The position numbers and the translations under genes were made by a program. From Mucor racemosus (Eukaryota > Mucoromycota > Mucoromycetes > Mucorales > Mucoraceae), in assembly GCA_027405735.1 (NCBI GenBank), contig JAPEHQ010000002.1:3050501-3114500 (forward strand): a DNA stretch of 64,000 nucleotides. Direction: 5' to 3'. Below the pieces are notes generated by a model. The model had not been told where the DNA came from. It was given only the letters and a program-made list of their open reading frames with translations, and ran no database searches. Of the stretch, positions 23,692-35,687 are shown one piece after another. The stretch's first letter is position 1. Every line of letters starts with the position of its first letter.

Positions 23692-26337
23692 TCAAACTTC
23701 AATCTTGAAAGGCTTCAAGTTCCAGATCTTCTCAGCATAAGTACGAACGGCTCTATCAGAAGAGAAGAAACCTGAACCAGCAGTACACATGATAGATTTC
23801 TTATTCCAAGCAGCCCTGTCTCTATAAGTATCATCAACCACCGTGTGCTTTTGAAGATAAGATTTAAAATCAGTAGAAATAAGATAGTAATCACCGCCAT
23901 AAGTCAAAGTATTAATGAGAGGACCAAAGATGGAAGGATCACCGAATTCACCACGTTGGATAGCATCAATAACAACTTGAAGACTAGCATCAATAAAGAG
24001 ACCGTGGTATTTTTGGTTATGACGAATATCGTCAACAGCATCAGCAAGAACACCAAACATAAAGATATTTTCCTCACCAATTTCCTCACTAATTTCAATA
24101 TTAGCACCATCAACTGTACCCAAAATCAAACCACCATTAAGGACAAACTTCATGTTGGAAGTACCAGAAGCTTCAGTACCAGCTGTAGAAATATGTTGAG
24201 AGATATCAGAAGCAGGAATAATTATTTCAGCAAGAGAAACATTGTAATCAGGAATAAAGACAACTTTGAGCATATCCTTGATACTAGTATCATTGTTGAT
24301 GACCTCGGCAGCACTGTTGATCAACTTGATAACAAGTTTGGCAATGTAATAACCAGGAGCAGCCTTACCACCAAAGATAACAACACGAGGAACTTGTTGC
24401 TCAAGGTCTTCAGGAGCCATCTTCTTGAGACTCTTGTAACGATAAATGGCGCTCAAGATGTTCATGTATTGACGCTTGTATTCGTGAATACGCTTGACTT
24501 GAATATCGAAAAGAGCATGAGGGTTAACAGTAACATTCATATTGGTCTTGATCCAGTCAGCCAAACGCTTCTTGTTTTGGAATTTGACATCAGCCCAAGC
24601 ATCCTGGAAAGAAGCATCATCAGCGTACTTTTTCAATCCTTGAAGGAGATCCAACTTGGTAGCCCATTCTTCAGAGCCAAGAGTCTTGGTGATCAAATCA
24701 CGAAGTCCAGGGTTAGATTGGTACAACCAACGACGAGGAGTGATACCATTAGTAATATTGATAAACTTTTCAGGGCCATAGTACTTTACAAAGTCATTAA
24801 AGAGGTTCTGTCTAATCAAATCGGAGTGAAGAGCAGCAACACCATTAACAGTGTGAGAGCCAACAACAGCTAAATAAGCCATACGAACTTGTTGAGGAGA
24901 AGATTCTTCAATAATAGAGATACGTTTCAATAATTCACGATCAGCAGAAAAGTCCTTTTCAACCTTTTGCAAGAAGAAAAGGTTAATATCATAAATAATT
25001 TGCATATGACGAGGCAAGATCTTTTCCATCATAGGAACAGACCAACATTCAAGAGCTTCAGGCAAAACAGTATGGTTGGTAAAAGCAAAAGTACGAGTAA
25101 CAATATCCCAAGCATCATCCCATTCTAAACCTTCAACATCGACCAAAATACGTTGCAATTCAGGAACAGCCAAAGTAGGATGAGTATCATTCATTTGAAC
25201 AGCAACCTTATCAGGGAAATCCTTCCATGGACACTTGGCACGCTTGAAACGATGAATAATATCTTGAAGGGAAGCACTGACAAAGAAATACTCTTGCTTC
25301 AATCTAAGCTCCTTACCGACCAAATGGTTATCATTAGGATAAAGAACAGAAGTCAAGTTTTGAGCATTAGTTTGTTCAGACACGGATCTTTCATAATCAC
25401 CAGCATTAAAAGAATCAAAATCAAATGTATTAAGAGGTCTAGAAGACCAGAGACGAATATTACCGCAACCCTTGGTATCGAAACCAGGAATAGGGACATC
25501 ATAAGCCATAGCTTGAACCTTATCTCCTCCTTCCCAAGACATACGACTCTCACCTTTTTCATTCATCTTGGTAGCAACATAACCATGGAAACGAACTTCA
25601 TAACGAATATCAACACGAGGAAATTCCCAAGGGTTGTCAAAGTTGAGCCAGTAATCAGGCATTTCAGTTTGATAACCATCCTTTATGATTTGCTTGAAAA
25701 TACCATATTGATAACGGAGACCATAACCCCAAGTAGGATAATCTTGAGTAGCGGCTGAATCCATGTAACAAGCAGCAAGACGCCCAAGACCACCATTACC
25801 AAGAGCAGCATCTTTCTCCTCAACGAGAAGATCTTCGAGATTAAAACCAAGATTGTCAACACTTTCCTTGTAATTCTTCTTGACCTTGAGACAATTTAAA
25901 GCATTATCAAGAGCACGACCAATCAAGAATTCCATAGACATGTAGTAACAACGCTTGGGATTTTCCTTATGCAAAGCCTCTTGTGTATTGTTCCAATCTT
26001 CCAAGAGACGATCACGAACAGAATGAGCAGTTGCTTGATACATGCCCAACTTGTCAATGTTATAAACACCGCGACAAAGAGTGGTGATGGTATGATGAAC
26101 GATATCTTCTTCAATGGCTTCAGTATCATTCTTTTCGGGTGTCATGTGCTTTTTCCAATTGGATTTGGCTTTCTCATCCAACTCTTCACGCTTAGAAGAG
26201 CGAGTTGGAATGCTTGCAGGTGTGACAGGTTCAACATTATCATCGTTATCAACATGAATTACGACGTTGGTTAAACGACGAGTCAATTTAGGCATCGATA
26301 GACGACGAGGTCTAGATGAAGTAGGTGTAGTACTCAT
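23692..26337 (-). CDS. GPH1: Glycogen phosphorylase
   Basis: Releases glucose-1-phosphate from glycogen in the cytosol, with pyridoxal phosphate as cofactor. Single exon of 881 residues, close to the yeast enzyme. The PLP lysine is K730 in ASGTSNMK. Other family blocks seen are GNGGLGRLAACYMDS, QMNDTHPT and the KRIHEYKRQ motif. The start is placed at 26,337 (MSTTPTSSRPRR); the frame is open 49 codons further, but that part has UTR-like composition. The N-terminal tail has RRLS (Ser14) and RRLT (Thr23), both PKA-type consensus sites, where fungal phosphorylase is switched on. A PKA catalytic gene lies at 44,539. Long antisense frames over this gene are shadows. Confidence 0.96.
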   Translation of the reverse strand: MSTTPTSSRPRRLSMPKLTRRLTNVVIHVDNDDNVEPVTPASIPTRSSKREELDEKAKSNWKKHMTPEKNDTEAIEEDIVHHTITTLCRGVYNIDKLGMYQATAHSVRDRLLEDWNNTQEALHKENPKRCYYMSMEFLIGRALDNALNCLKVKKNYKESVDNLGFNLEDLLVEEKDAALGNGGLGRLAACYMDSAATQDYPTWGYGLRYQYGIFKQIIKDGYQTEMPDYWLNFDNPWEFPRVDIRYEVRFHGYVATKMNEKGESRMSWEGGDKVQAMAYDVPIPGFDTKGCGNIRLWSSRPLNTFDFDSFNAGDYERSVSEQTNAQNLTSVLYPNDNHLVGKELRLKQEYFFVSASLQDIIHRFKRAKCPWKDFPDKVAVQMNDTHPTLAVPELQRILVDVEGLEWDDAWDIVTRTFAFTNHTVLPEALECWSVPMMEKILPRHMQIIYDINLFFLQKVEKDFSADRELLKRISIIEESSPQQVRMAYLAVVGSHTVNGVAALHSDLIRQNLFNDFVKYYGPEKFINITNGITPRRWLYQSNPGLRDLITKTLGSEEWATKLDLLQGLKKYADDASFQDAWADVKFQNKKRLADWIKTNMNVTVNPHALFDIQVKRIHEYKRQYMNILSAIYRYKSLKKMAPEDLEQQVPRVVIFGGKAAPGYYIAKLVIKLINSAAEVINNDTSIKDMLKVVFIPDYNVSLAEIIIPASDISQHISTAGTEASGTSNMKFVLNGGLILGTVDGANIEISEEIGEENIFMFGVLADAVDDIRHNQKYHGLFIDASLQVVIDAIQRGEFGDPSIFGPLINTLTYGGDYYLISTDFKSYLQKHTVVDDTYRDRAAWNKKSIMCTAGSGFFSSDRAVRTYAEKIWNLKPFKIEV

Positions 26338-28996
26338 AATTGTTTCTTCAATATAAAGGGGAGGGGGGAAAGAAGAGGAAAAAGAAACCCGAAATAGTTG
26401 TAACGAGCTTTTTATATCGAAAAAAGATCTACCGTTTTGGTGTGATTGAATATATGCTTTTCTATTTTTCCTTGAAAGAATCAAAGCATTGTCTCACTCA
26501 CTTTAGACAGTTGAATCTCCGTTGAATTCGACCTTCCTCGTTAACAACATTTTGATATGGCATTGCTTTCAGTACGTTTCATTGATATTGTATATTATAT
26601 TTGGAGGAAGTCAAGATGCTTCCCACACAAAAAGGTGTAGGAGAAAATAACAATATTATTCACACACAAAAAAATCAATGTAAACAAAAGAAAAAACATC
26701 CATCTAGATGGCTTATCAAAATCATGCAAAAAAGCTTGTGTTTGTGCACTGGTAAATATAACAACATGATGCTATAAAAAAACCTAGGGCAGAGTAACTG
26801 AGGGCTCCGTTTCAATTAAGCTTTTCCTTGTTCCATGTCGGAGGTGCATGACGCTCTGAAAAAAATCAAAAGGCTAAAAGGTTCTAGAGAAGAAAATTAT
26901 AAGACTAGATGCCGTTTAATCTTTAGGATGATGTGGAGGCAAATATTATCGTATGTTAACTATGAATAAAACAAAACAAGAAAAGATAATTATCATGTAC
27001 TACATTTTATCATAGATTGGTAATTATTTACATTTGTAATAGATGTGCAATAAATGTTACATGAGTATTGTACTGCTTTAAAGAATTTTTGTACATGTAA
27101 ACATGCCTAAAAAATATTTTAAAATTTATTATAAATATCTCACTGTTGTTTAAATTCATGTACTATTTTTTTCCATGTCGTTCTACTCAATTTTTTCACG
27201 AAAAAATTGACCGTTCAAACCAATAATTAGGCACAATGCCTTATAATAGCTAATTTAATATATTAACCCTTAAACTATGCATATATTAACCAGTTTCAAT
27301 GACATGAAAAAAATATAATATGTATAATAAGTGGATATAAACGGGGGTTTCCATCTTGTTAAAAACGGTTTTTGGTAATCTCAAGTGGGGAGAGGGATTT
27401 TCCCGCCCCTAGTAGTACAACCGCCAAAAGGTTAGAAAAATATTGTGTTTAGATATGCACATACAAATCCCTAATCGAGTAATTGGATTGCCTGATGTAG
27501 GTATAGATTAACTGTGCAACTATTATAAATATACATTTTCGACTGACTTGACACGAAGCGAATTCTGTATTTTTCTCACTGATAAATGAAGAAAATGCGA
27601 TGGACTGATCAAGAAGATTATGGGGTCGAATGATGTGTCGTAATTCAAAAAACAAGGTCAAATGACATTTGATCTCTTTTATCTCATCGAGATCTTCCTT
27701 AGTTGCCATTGAAAATATGCATGCAATTAGTTGTCAGGTGAAGATGGACAAGTATTGTTTGTAATCAATGTTTGTAATCAATATTTGTAAAAAAAGCTCT
27801 AAAATAATATAAGTTGGAAACTGGTTATTTAAAAGGAGTCAGAACTTTAAATTGATATGTTTCCCATATCAATTATTTATTCTTTTTTTCGTTGACAGAA
27901 TTTGGGGATAGAAAGTAATAATAGAGAAAAAACAGGGTCAACTGAACCTGATCTATGCATTTTTTTTAAATAATGCATTACTTTTGAACGCAAATGTTTG
28001 TATATATATCCGTGGTTCAATTGCCTTGTAATTAGGCTTTGAATCATGTTTTATATACAAATTCAAGTTTCTTGGTCTGAAATTTCGCAAAAGCCAACAT
28101 CTACTGTTCTTGCAGAAGGATTATTTTTCTACTAAATTACGAATATTCAGAAAACCATAGACATTCAGAGGGTAGTGGTTTTAGTTTTCAACTGTCTAGC
28201 ATCTAAAGTGGATAAAAATAGCAAAAATTATCGAGAAACCAGGCCGTTGATAGCTTGCCCTGAGAAATTTCGTCCTAGATCTTCGGTGTTTTTCTGGAAA
28301 AAAGCTTTATTGTCGCTCAACAATATCTCAACATGTTTTCCTACATCAGAGGATGAATTTGACGTTATCCAATTCACATCTACGTGGAAATGTCTATTTT
28401 TATATTTTAACGAATAAAATAGACCAGATGTCTAAAAATTTTTGTAAATTCAGGTCTATTGCCTTTTTATTCATTGAAAAGAGTTGATCTGTATATATTC
28501 CATGATCAACCACAGTTTGAATACACTTGTAATCTCACATAACAATTCTAAAATGGTGCAAATAGTAATATCTATATTGAAACTGCCCTTTTATTTACAA
28601 GTGCTTTCTTTTATGTGTAGAAGTAATAGCATATACATTAATACACATCAAAAGTAATGTATGATCTGTATGTGGCATGTTGAATTAGATAATGCATTCA
28701 TTTTTATTAGCCATGTTATAACTAGCGTTATTCAAAAGGAATATAACAAGTGTTGATCCATGGTCCGGAGAGACCGAAATTTTCTGGCAAGTTAACTGAA
28801 AAGACCCATCGCCTATACATATTGAGAGCATTATTTGGTTAAAGAAACTGAATCCAGAGCCACTTTCAACTTTCGAAATGTGCCTGATGAGACATTTGAA
28901 AGTCAGTTATTTTTTGTCGTCATGGAAACAATCCTTTTTTATTAATTAATTTTGGTTCATAAAATTTTCTATATACATTTTTAAATATTAATATTA
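26338..28996. other. Long intergenic region
   Basis: 2.7 kb without a convincing gene. An 86-codon minus-strand frame at 27,449-27,709 begins MATKEDLDEIKEIK and looks slightly protein-like, but it has no relative I recognise and lies in otherwise unstructured DNA. The segment near 28,760-28,830 (plus strand, FSGKLTEKTHR) faintly resembles a retroelement gag N terminus. Confidence 0.4.
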
Positions 28997-29539
28997 TTAT
29001 TGGTGATTGTAGATTTTTCTATTACTACTAGTCATCATTTTTCTTTTAAACTCTTCAATACGATCATTAGCATCTTTCTGAACCCGTCTCGCCCATTCAT
29101 CATCCAGTCTCGAAGGATCGCTGATCATCCGTTCAACAATATCATCAAATCGACTTCGATATTTCATTTTTAATACTTCGAAATTTCTTTGATATTCTTC
29201 TAGCATGCGCGATTTTTGGTCTTCAAATTGATCAATGCAAATTGATATTTGATGATTGTAATGATCTTGTTCGACTTGTTTTTTAAAGAGGTCCATTGAA
29301 TGAGGATATCGTGATAATAACAGGGAAATTGTATTTTCATTATCTCCTTTTATTAACTGCTCATCCTTTTCTTTTAGTGCTCTTTCTAATCGTCTTATGC
29401 GAATTGTTTGTGCATCCATTTGACTTTTAATTGTATCAATGAATTCGTCTGTTGATTCAATTGATGTTGATGAACTTTCAACCACGTCAATGAATGTAGA
29501 TTTAAGTTTATTGAATGTGATATCGTCACCATCAGTCTC

Positions 29540-29572
<33 letters not shown>

Positions 29573-29884
29573 TTTTTCTTCTGCTACCACTTGTTTTGTT
29601 AGTGGTTGCTTTGTTTTTTGTGATGTTGATGTTTTGCTGACGTTCTTTGCCTTTTTGTTAAGAGAACCAGTAGTTTCACTTTTACTAGGCCTAGCAACAT
29701 AATTTAACTTTTTTAATGATGCTTGATATTGAAGTGCTCTACTACGACTGCTTGTAATATTATCTTCACTGAGTTGGCTTTTGCTAATCATTGAATATGA
29801 ATCAGTTGTGGAATTAGAAACGTTGCTACTTTGGCTTGATGAAGGTAATGGTTTTTTTTTGATATTTTTTTTTGATTCATACAT
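28997..29884 (-). CDS. Uncharacterised coiled-coil protein with acidic run
   Basis: Single-exon frame of 295 residues that I do not recognise as a named family. The N-terminal third is Ser/Thr/Lys rich and disordered. Residues about 102-118 are an almost pure Glu run coded by GAG/GAA repeats. From about 150 to 285 the sequence is heptad-like and charged (RIRRLERALKEKDEQL, then FEDQKSRMLEEYQRNFEVLKMKYRSRFDDIVERM), strongly suggesting coiled coil. No membrane segment or signal peptide. Normal stop, followed by AT-rich DNA. It lies 215 bases downstream, on the same strand, of the integrase-derived gene. A scaffold or cytoskeletal role is only a guess. Confidence 0.65.
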
Positions 29885-30099
29885 AACAAAACAAGAAAGA
29901 AAACAAAATAAAGAATGATGAAAAAAATTAAAAATAACAAAAGATATGTGTATATATAAATATGATTTTGTATTCCTTGCACGTGGTATGTCTTTATTGT
30001 TTGAAGTCGTTTAATGTAACATTGCTATTTTTTTTTTTTTTTTTCGAAAACAAAATTCAAGGATAAATGATAAATAAAATGTTTAATTCTTGTCAGTGT

Positions 30100-31379
30100 C
30101 TATTTCATGATGATTTTTTCTGATCGATTTGATATTATATGCGAGTCTTTTGATAGAATAAATGCCCAAATGCGTTCAACATCTTCCTGAGGTAGCATTT
30201 TTCCAAAAACAATGTCATGAGGTATTTTGCCTGTCTCGGGATTTGTAGTGGTATTTAGATGATAACAAAAATCAAACAAATAATCAGGCCAAATATCGTT
30301 ATTTTTGTGTTTTTTACTATGATACCATTGTAGTAACTGTATAGCAAATGCTGAATCTTGGCTAGTTGAATGATGGTTTTCTATTTTGGAATGAATCAAT
30401 CTAATATTAGGCCAATGATCAATCAAAGCGTCCTATGGTTTAAACTATTAGTTGATGCACCTTTTTCAAAATTGTGTTACTTTACTATCAAGTCTTGTGT
30501 GAATTGGCAATTATTACTTAAAATCGATGGTATACCAAATTGACAAAATAGTTTATGTAGGTTTGGTAATACTGATTCGACATTTTTGTTTGCAAGCGCA
30601 AAAGCCCAATGAAAACTTGAATACACATCTTCAATGTGTAGAATATAAGGCTTGTTTGATTCAACATGTTGCAGATGATCAATCAAGGTCATCTATTGTT
30701 TTTGTTTAAATTGTATTTTCGTTGTAATCAGAATCTTTCTTTACCTTTAACATGGTCATAAATCTAGTCGTTGCGATTGGTTTTTCGATTCTAGTGTCTA
30801 TACTTTCTTTAGTTTTTCGTTTAATTGTACATTGGGTGCATTTTTTGACAAGCATATCACATAATTCTTTAGGCACATAAGATCGAGATTTCTTGACCTG
30901 CATGTGTTTTCATTAATATTAATTTATGTTAATATCTTTAAACTTAACTTACCCAGTCATACGTAGGATCTCGTCCTCTATGATTTGAGTTTACATGTGC
31001 CTCTGTAATAACATCAAATAATTCCTCCTTTGGACAAACTGGCTTTCCAATAATGTCATGATCTTCTCGAGCACACAGCACCCAATTATTGCCACGTTGT
31101 TCTTTTCGAAAGAGAAATCTTTTTCTTGCCCAGAATCTAAAACTAGGCGTTCTCACCTGGCTATTTTTTTCCTATCTTGGATAATTAAAACATGGTTTAT
31201 TGCCAACAAAATATGATATATACTTTTAGTACTAGTAGTGCATCTTGGACTGTTTCTGCAGTAATTAGGGCCTTTGCTTGAAATTTGGGTGTCTTTCTTT
31301 GAATAAACGACTCGACCATATCTTCAAATTCCTCTCGTGATATCCAGTCAACCACCTTTTTGTCGCTTTGTAATGCCAT
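30100..31379 (-). CDS. Integrase-derived protein, apparently domesticated and catalytically dead
   Basis: Resembles the integrase part of retroelement or KRBA2-like proteins. Five exons, all joined by phase-0 GT-AG introns: 31379-31224, 31171-30953, 30897-30745, 30692-30486 and 30432-30100, giving 355 residues with no internal stop. An HHCC zinc-binding domain is intact (H-x4-H in EAHVNSNHRG, C-x2-C in KKCTQC). The rve-type core follows: the first Asp is kept in HIEDVYSSFHWAF, but the second acidic site reads SNN where SDN is usual, and the site of the catalytic Glu reads SAFA after HSTSQ. So strand transfer is unlikely. No reverse transcriptase, LTR or terminal repeat flanks it. Intact spliced frame plus lost catalysis suggests a host gene; function unknown. 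Confidence 0.7.
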
Positions 31380-31547
31380 TTATACTAATTTAATGAATAT
31401 TGAAAAGAGAAAAAGCCATAAAAAAACTATACAAAAGAGAAAGGATAAAGAAGAAAAAGGGAAAACGGGCGGATTTTAAGTTAAACGGCCTTTACCAGTG
31501 TTCAAAATTCAACTATTCATCCATTTCTCTATTCGGTATAGATAATC

Positions 31548-31737
31548 TCAAGATAGCTTGTTCATCCTCAAATAAAGAAGGAAAGAGGGATTTTTTGGAG
31601 AGGTCAAAGTATTGTTGTAGAAACATATTTGAATGAGAATTTGTATTTGGTGTTCATAAAGCCCTGGAAAATAAGGTACCATATCATGATTTCCAAATAG
31701 TTCAATTAAAATTGGGTCCAGCTCCTGCAAAGCGATG
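31548..31737 (-). pseudogene. Coding-like exon fragment
   Basis: Behind a possible acceptor (TTTGACAG, ending at about 31,738) the minus strand reads a 60-residue segment rich in ordered residues (ELDPILIELFGNH, FPGLYEHQIQI) and then stops. It lies upstream of the integrase-derived gene on the same strand but in no clear continuity with it. No family recognised. Confidence 0.25.
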
Positions 31738-33204
31738 CCTTGCAGCTGTCAAATTAAGGCGTAAGAATAATACGTTCTCTATTATTTTGGTTTTCAATTC
31801 TCATAGAGTTTGATAAATGTGAAAGGCCAAGACTCAGTAAATCAATATGTCGTTAATGTAGAAATTTTGTTTCATCCCAGAAACCTGATCGGTGTAATCA
31901 GGGACATAAAATGGATGTCTCATTAGAGTAAAAATCATCAATTTCATAACAAATTACTACATATTTACTCCTAGCATTTCTCATGTGAGCAAGCTATATT
32001 TCGATGGTTGTTTTTATCTAATAGTCTGATACCTGATGCATATATATTCACACAGTAACCATGAAGAATCGTTATTTTTCCATGAAATATGAGCTTAAAT
32101 GTCCAATGGTTTCACCAAAAACCGCATTACACAGCACTTTAAATAGCGCATTTTCCATAGTTCTTGAAGCTTGCTAATACTCGTAAGCATACCAGTCAGT
32201 TTCCCTCAATCAATAGATACAATAAATTGCATCTATACGTATTTCATAAATTTATAGTTTGGCGTCATCCAGTTCCTATGATAGTAAGCAAAAAGTCGTA
32301 ATTTTGACAAAATTGAGTATTTCTCTGCAAAAACGAGACTTTTTACTAAGATAATAACTGGCATTAAACAACTACAGGCATTTTTTCTATCATATTAATG
32401 CGTTTATTTGTATATTTACCGCTAACTTTTTTGACTTTTCCTCAAAAAACTGATATTTTTATTATCTTAAATTGTAATGAATTTAATAGGAAAAAATTAA
32501 AAACAAAAATTAAAATAATATAAAACTTACAAAACTTCATTGTTTTTATTTAATACAGTTTATATGTTAATTATATGTTTTTGGGAAATAAAATCCTTGA
32601 AACATTAAAAAATGTTCAAAACAGGATTCCAGAAAAAAAAAAAAGGCAATACAGTAGAAATTTTAGATTTCAAAACTCCGACTATTACAAATTTCAACTA
32701 TATAAATGTTGTAAATGTTAAATATTAGGGCTTCTAATGAGGAGATTGTATAATTAATAAAACAAGAAAAGATATATAAGTATATAGCCTTAGAAAAAAG
32801 TATTAATTTGTGTAATTTAAGTGAAATACGGCTATGAAAAGCCTATGCAAAATATAGCTCCATACTAGATCATCCCATAGGTTTATTTTTCATAGACAAA
32901 CATCAATATATATATATATATATAAAATAAGATGAGAAAGGGTAGCATAAGCTGATCATTTTGTATAATAATATATCTTAATACATTACGCTTTTATAAG
33001 GCCTAAAAAAAGCTTTAAAAATGCGCACTACTCTATTTGCCGCCTCGCTGGTGGGCACTTTTTTCTGCGAAAATCAATAAAAATAAAGTAATAAGATTAT
33101 AGTTTCTATTATATATTGAATGGCATTTTTATTATAATAAACGAAGAGAGTGTGGGTGTATGTGGGAGAAAAACAAAAGAAAGGTTGAAAAAAGGAAAAA
33201 AGAT
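31738..33204. other. Intergenic, no gene seen
   Basis: About 1.5 kb of AT-rich DNA with an (AT)n tract near 32,908-32,925 and an A run near 32,632-32,644. No repeat copy or reading frame was recognised. Confidence 0.55.
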
Positions 33205-35061
33205 CTATTTAGCTTGCAACATACTGATCAAAGAAGCTTGAGATCTCATAATTTCCAAAGATTGCTTAACTTCCAAATGACGACGAGCAGCATCTAACCA
33301 ATCCATAGATAAACGCTTAGGCCAGCCAGTCAATTGATTGATTTCTCTAGCAGCACTTTCCAAATCCTTTTCTGTGTTAAGATAATATTCAGCACGAGCC
33401 AATCTTGATTCAACATCATCACCAACAACAAGACCCTTTTTGGTAAACATGAAACTACTCAATACAATGGAAATGAGATGAGAGACCATGGAAGCATCTT
33501 GCTCAGGTATCAGTGAAGCACGACGAACCTCACGAGCAACAGTTTCGAAACGTTCAGATAAAGAAGCAATAGAAGTGATACCATGTTGAGCAACATGTTC
33601 TTGAATACTGGATGTCACCAATTGGATCAATTCATCGCTTTGACGTTCTCCTACCTTGGCAAATGGAGTCTTTGCACTCAAACGCTTTAATGTTTCCAAT
33701 TCCAAAGTAAATTGAGTCTTTTCTCCAGCAAGTGCTGCACGTTTCAATGCATCAATAGCAGCAACTAATTGATGTGCCTTACGAACATCATCTAAAAGTT
33801 CAGCATCGGCAGAAGCCAACTTTTCAAATTCAACTTGTTTACTAGAAACAGCTTCAATGTTGGATAAACGACCACCACGTTCACCTTCAACTTGACGTTG
33901 AACTTGAGCAACATATTCCTTTTGAATTTCAATTGCCTTTTCCTTCAACTCGTCTTGCAATTGTTTCAAATAATGTTGACGTTGAGAAGTTAATTCTTTA
34001 GTATGAATAGCATGTAATTGCTTTTCTAATTCAGCCTTATCAGAAGCAATATCAGCTTCAACATTCTTGACTTGTTTCTCGACACGAGCAGCAGCCTTGG
34101 ACTCGGCATCCTTGATCTTTTGATCTACTTGTTGATGATGTAATTCAATATGTTGTTTGGCAGTTTCTAAAGCCTTCTCCAATGCCTTGATTTCATCATG
34201 TGCCTTTTGTTCTTCTCCCTTGATCAATGTAAAAGCTTTATCGAGGCTCTCTAAATCACGAGTAGCGAAATCAACAAGACGCTTTGCATGACCTGACATA
34301 CCAGCTTCATTCAACATGGTGACTAATCCTTGAACTGTTGCTCCTAATTGATTGACAATATCTTCACTGGCCTTTTCAAATGTAGGTAAAGGTTGAGGTT
34401 CTGTGCTGTGAATTACGTTTGCAAACAAGGAATCTTTCTTGGTAGCTTTCTTGATACGGAAGCGCTTGTCGTTGGATGGTGTGGGTCCAGTTCCAGGGGC
34501 AATGGGTGCTTCTTTATCACCTCTGATTTGAGCAATGGCATCAGAAATATATTCATACCAATCCTGTGCAGTTTCTTTGGTGCTGACTGCATAGGTCTTG
34601 ATAGTCTCGGTTGTAGATGAAGATTGTTGTTGCAATTCCTTGGCTTGGTTATAGAATTGTTGAATACGATCATCAGCTGCCCAATCCTCTAACGCGTCCA
34701 ATAACTGTTCACCACCAGGTACATAGGTGGTAAAAGTGTCATAAAAAGCTTCATTCTTGAGTGCTAAATAAGTGGCTCCTGAATATGCTGTACCGGTTAA
34801 AAGGGTTGCCCATAAGAGCTTCTTTCCAATTGATCCAGATTTCTTTTCTTCAACTGTTGTAGTGCTGGTGTAAAGTCGCTTAGGCTATATATAAATATAA
34901 ATATATATATATATATGAAAAGATTTGGAACAAGAAAATGTTAATGACACATGTAATGTCTTTTTTTTTTCTTTAACATTTCATCTTACGGTATAGAGAC
35001 GACTAGGCTTTCCAACTGTTAAACGAGCTGTATTTCGAACAACTGAAGCTCCTCTCAACAT
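33205..35061 (-). CDS. MIC60: MICOS subunit MIC60 (mitofilin)
   Basis: Core subunit of the MICOS complex that forms crista junctions in the mitochondrial inner membrane. Exons 35061-34990 and 34884-33205 give 583 residues. The N terminus is a classic presequence: Arg-rich, Ser/Thr-rich and without acids (MLRGASVVRNTARL). One transmembrane segment lies at about 47-65 (LLWATLLTGTAYSGATYLAL). A long coiled coil covers about 215-340 and the conserved mitofilin C-terminal domain about 440-583 (EQDASMVSHL, NQLTGWPKRLSMDWL). Domain order and length fit fungal MIC60. It is divergent from the leucine aminopeptidase gene, with 626 bases between start codons. Confidence 0.93.
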
Positions 35062-35548
35062 AATGTTAAATAAATATAGGGTTGTATATACAAAAAAAGA
35101 ATAGAGCTAATTCTTTTTCATTTTTTTTTTTTGCTTGTCTAAAACTAGTTTTTGCTATCTTTTTTCACCAGGGCAGACAAGAACTCAGCTTGTGTGGGGA
35201 GAGAACCCAAGTCTACGTCACATTGTTGAAGGCATCCTATGGCTATCATTGCTTGTTGATGCTTGAGGAATGATCCTTCAAGTAATTTGGCTTGTTTTGA
35301 TCGCATATCGCAAATTATATTCTAATCGAAATACATGCATCTTTAAATGCCAAGTTTGATATTTTCTGGGGTTACTCGCAAGCAAATAATGTGTAATGCC
35401 ATGATTCCCCAAGGTAGTTTATAGTGAAATCTCATACTGATATCATGTTTGTTTAGTGAATAGCAAAGATAGTATTTAATAAATGCTTAATCATGTTCGC
35501 AGATGTTTATTATGAGATAGATCGGGATAAGATCAAGATGGTTAGGCC

Positions 35549-35562
35549 GTTACCATGGTGAT
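35549..35562. promoter_or_regulatory. RFX X-box-like site 1
   Basis: GTTACCATGGTGAT, close to the palindromic RFX/Crt1/Sak1 X-box (GTNRCC then GGYNAC type). The left half-site is perfect and the right one partly degenerate. It lies 126 bases upstream of the aminopeptidase start. Confidence 0.6.
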
Positions 35563-35581
35563 TTGAGATAAACATTGCTTT

Positions 35582-35595
35582 GTTACCATGGTAAC
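35582..35595. promoter_or_regulatory. RFX X-box, perfect palindrome
   Basis: GTTACCATGGTAAC is a perfect 14-base palindrome and fits the RFX-family X-box, 93 bases upstream of the aminopeptidase start and 33 bases from the first site. In fungi such sites are bound by Crt1/Rfx1, Sak1 or CPCR1-type factors. The site is seen; its use is inferred. Confidence 0.72.
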
Positions 35596-35687
35596 GGGCT
35601 TTCAATCAACCTGGAGACCACGCCATACTTTTATAAAGCATTATCCTTTTCTTCTTGTCATACGTACATACTCTCACATTATTAAAA

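Noticed and set aside
23845..24873. 342-codon open frame antisense to glycogen phosphorylase
   Set aside because: It lies fully inside a strongly conserved coding sequence on the other strand, and its composition mirrors the codon bias of that gene.
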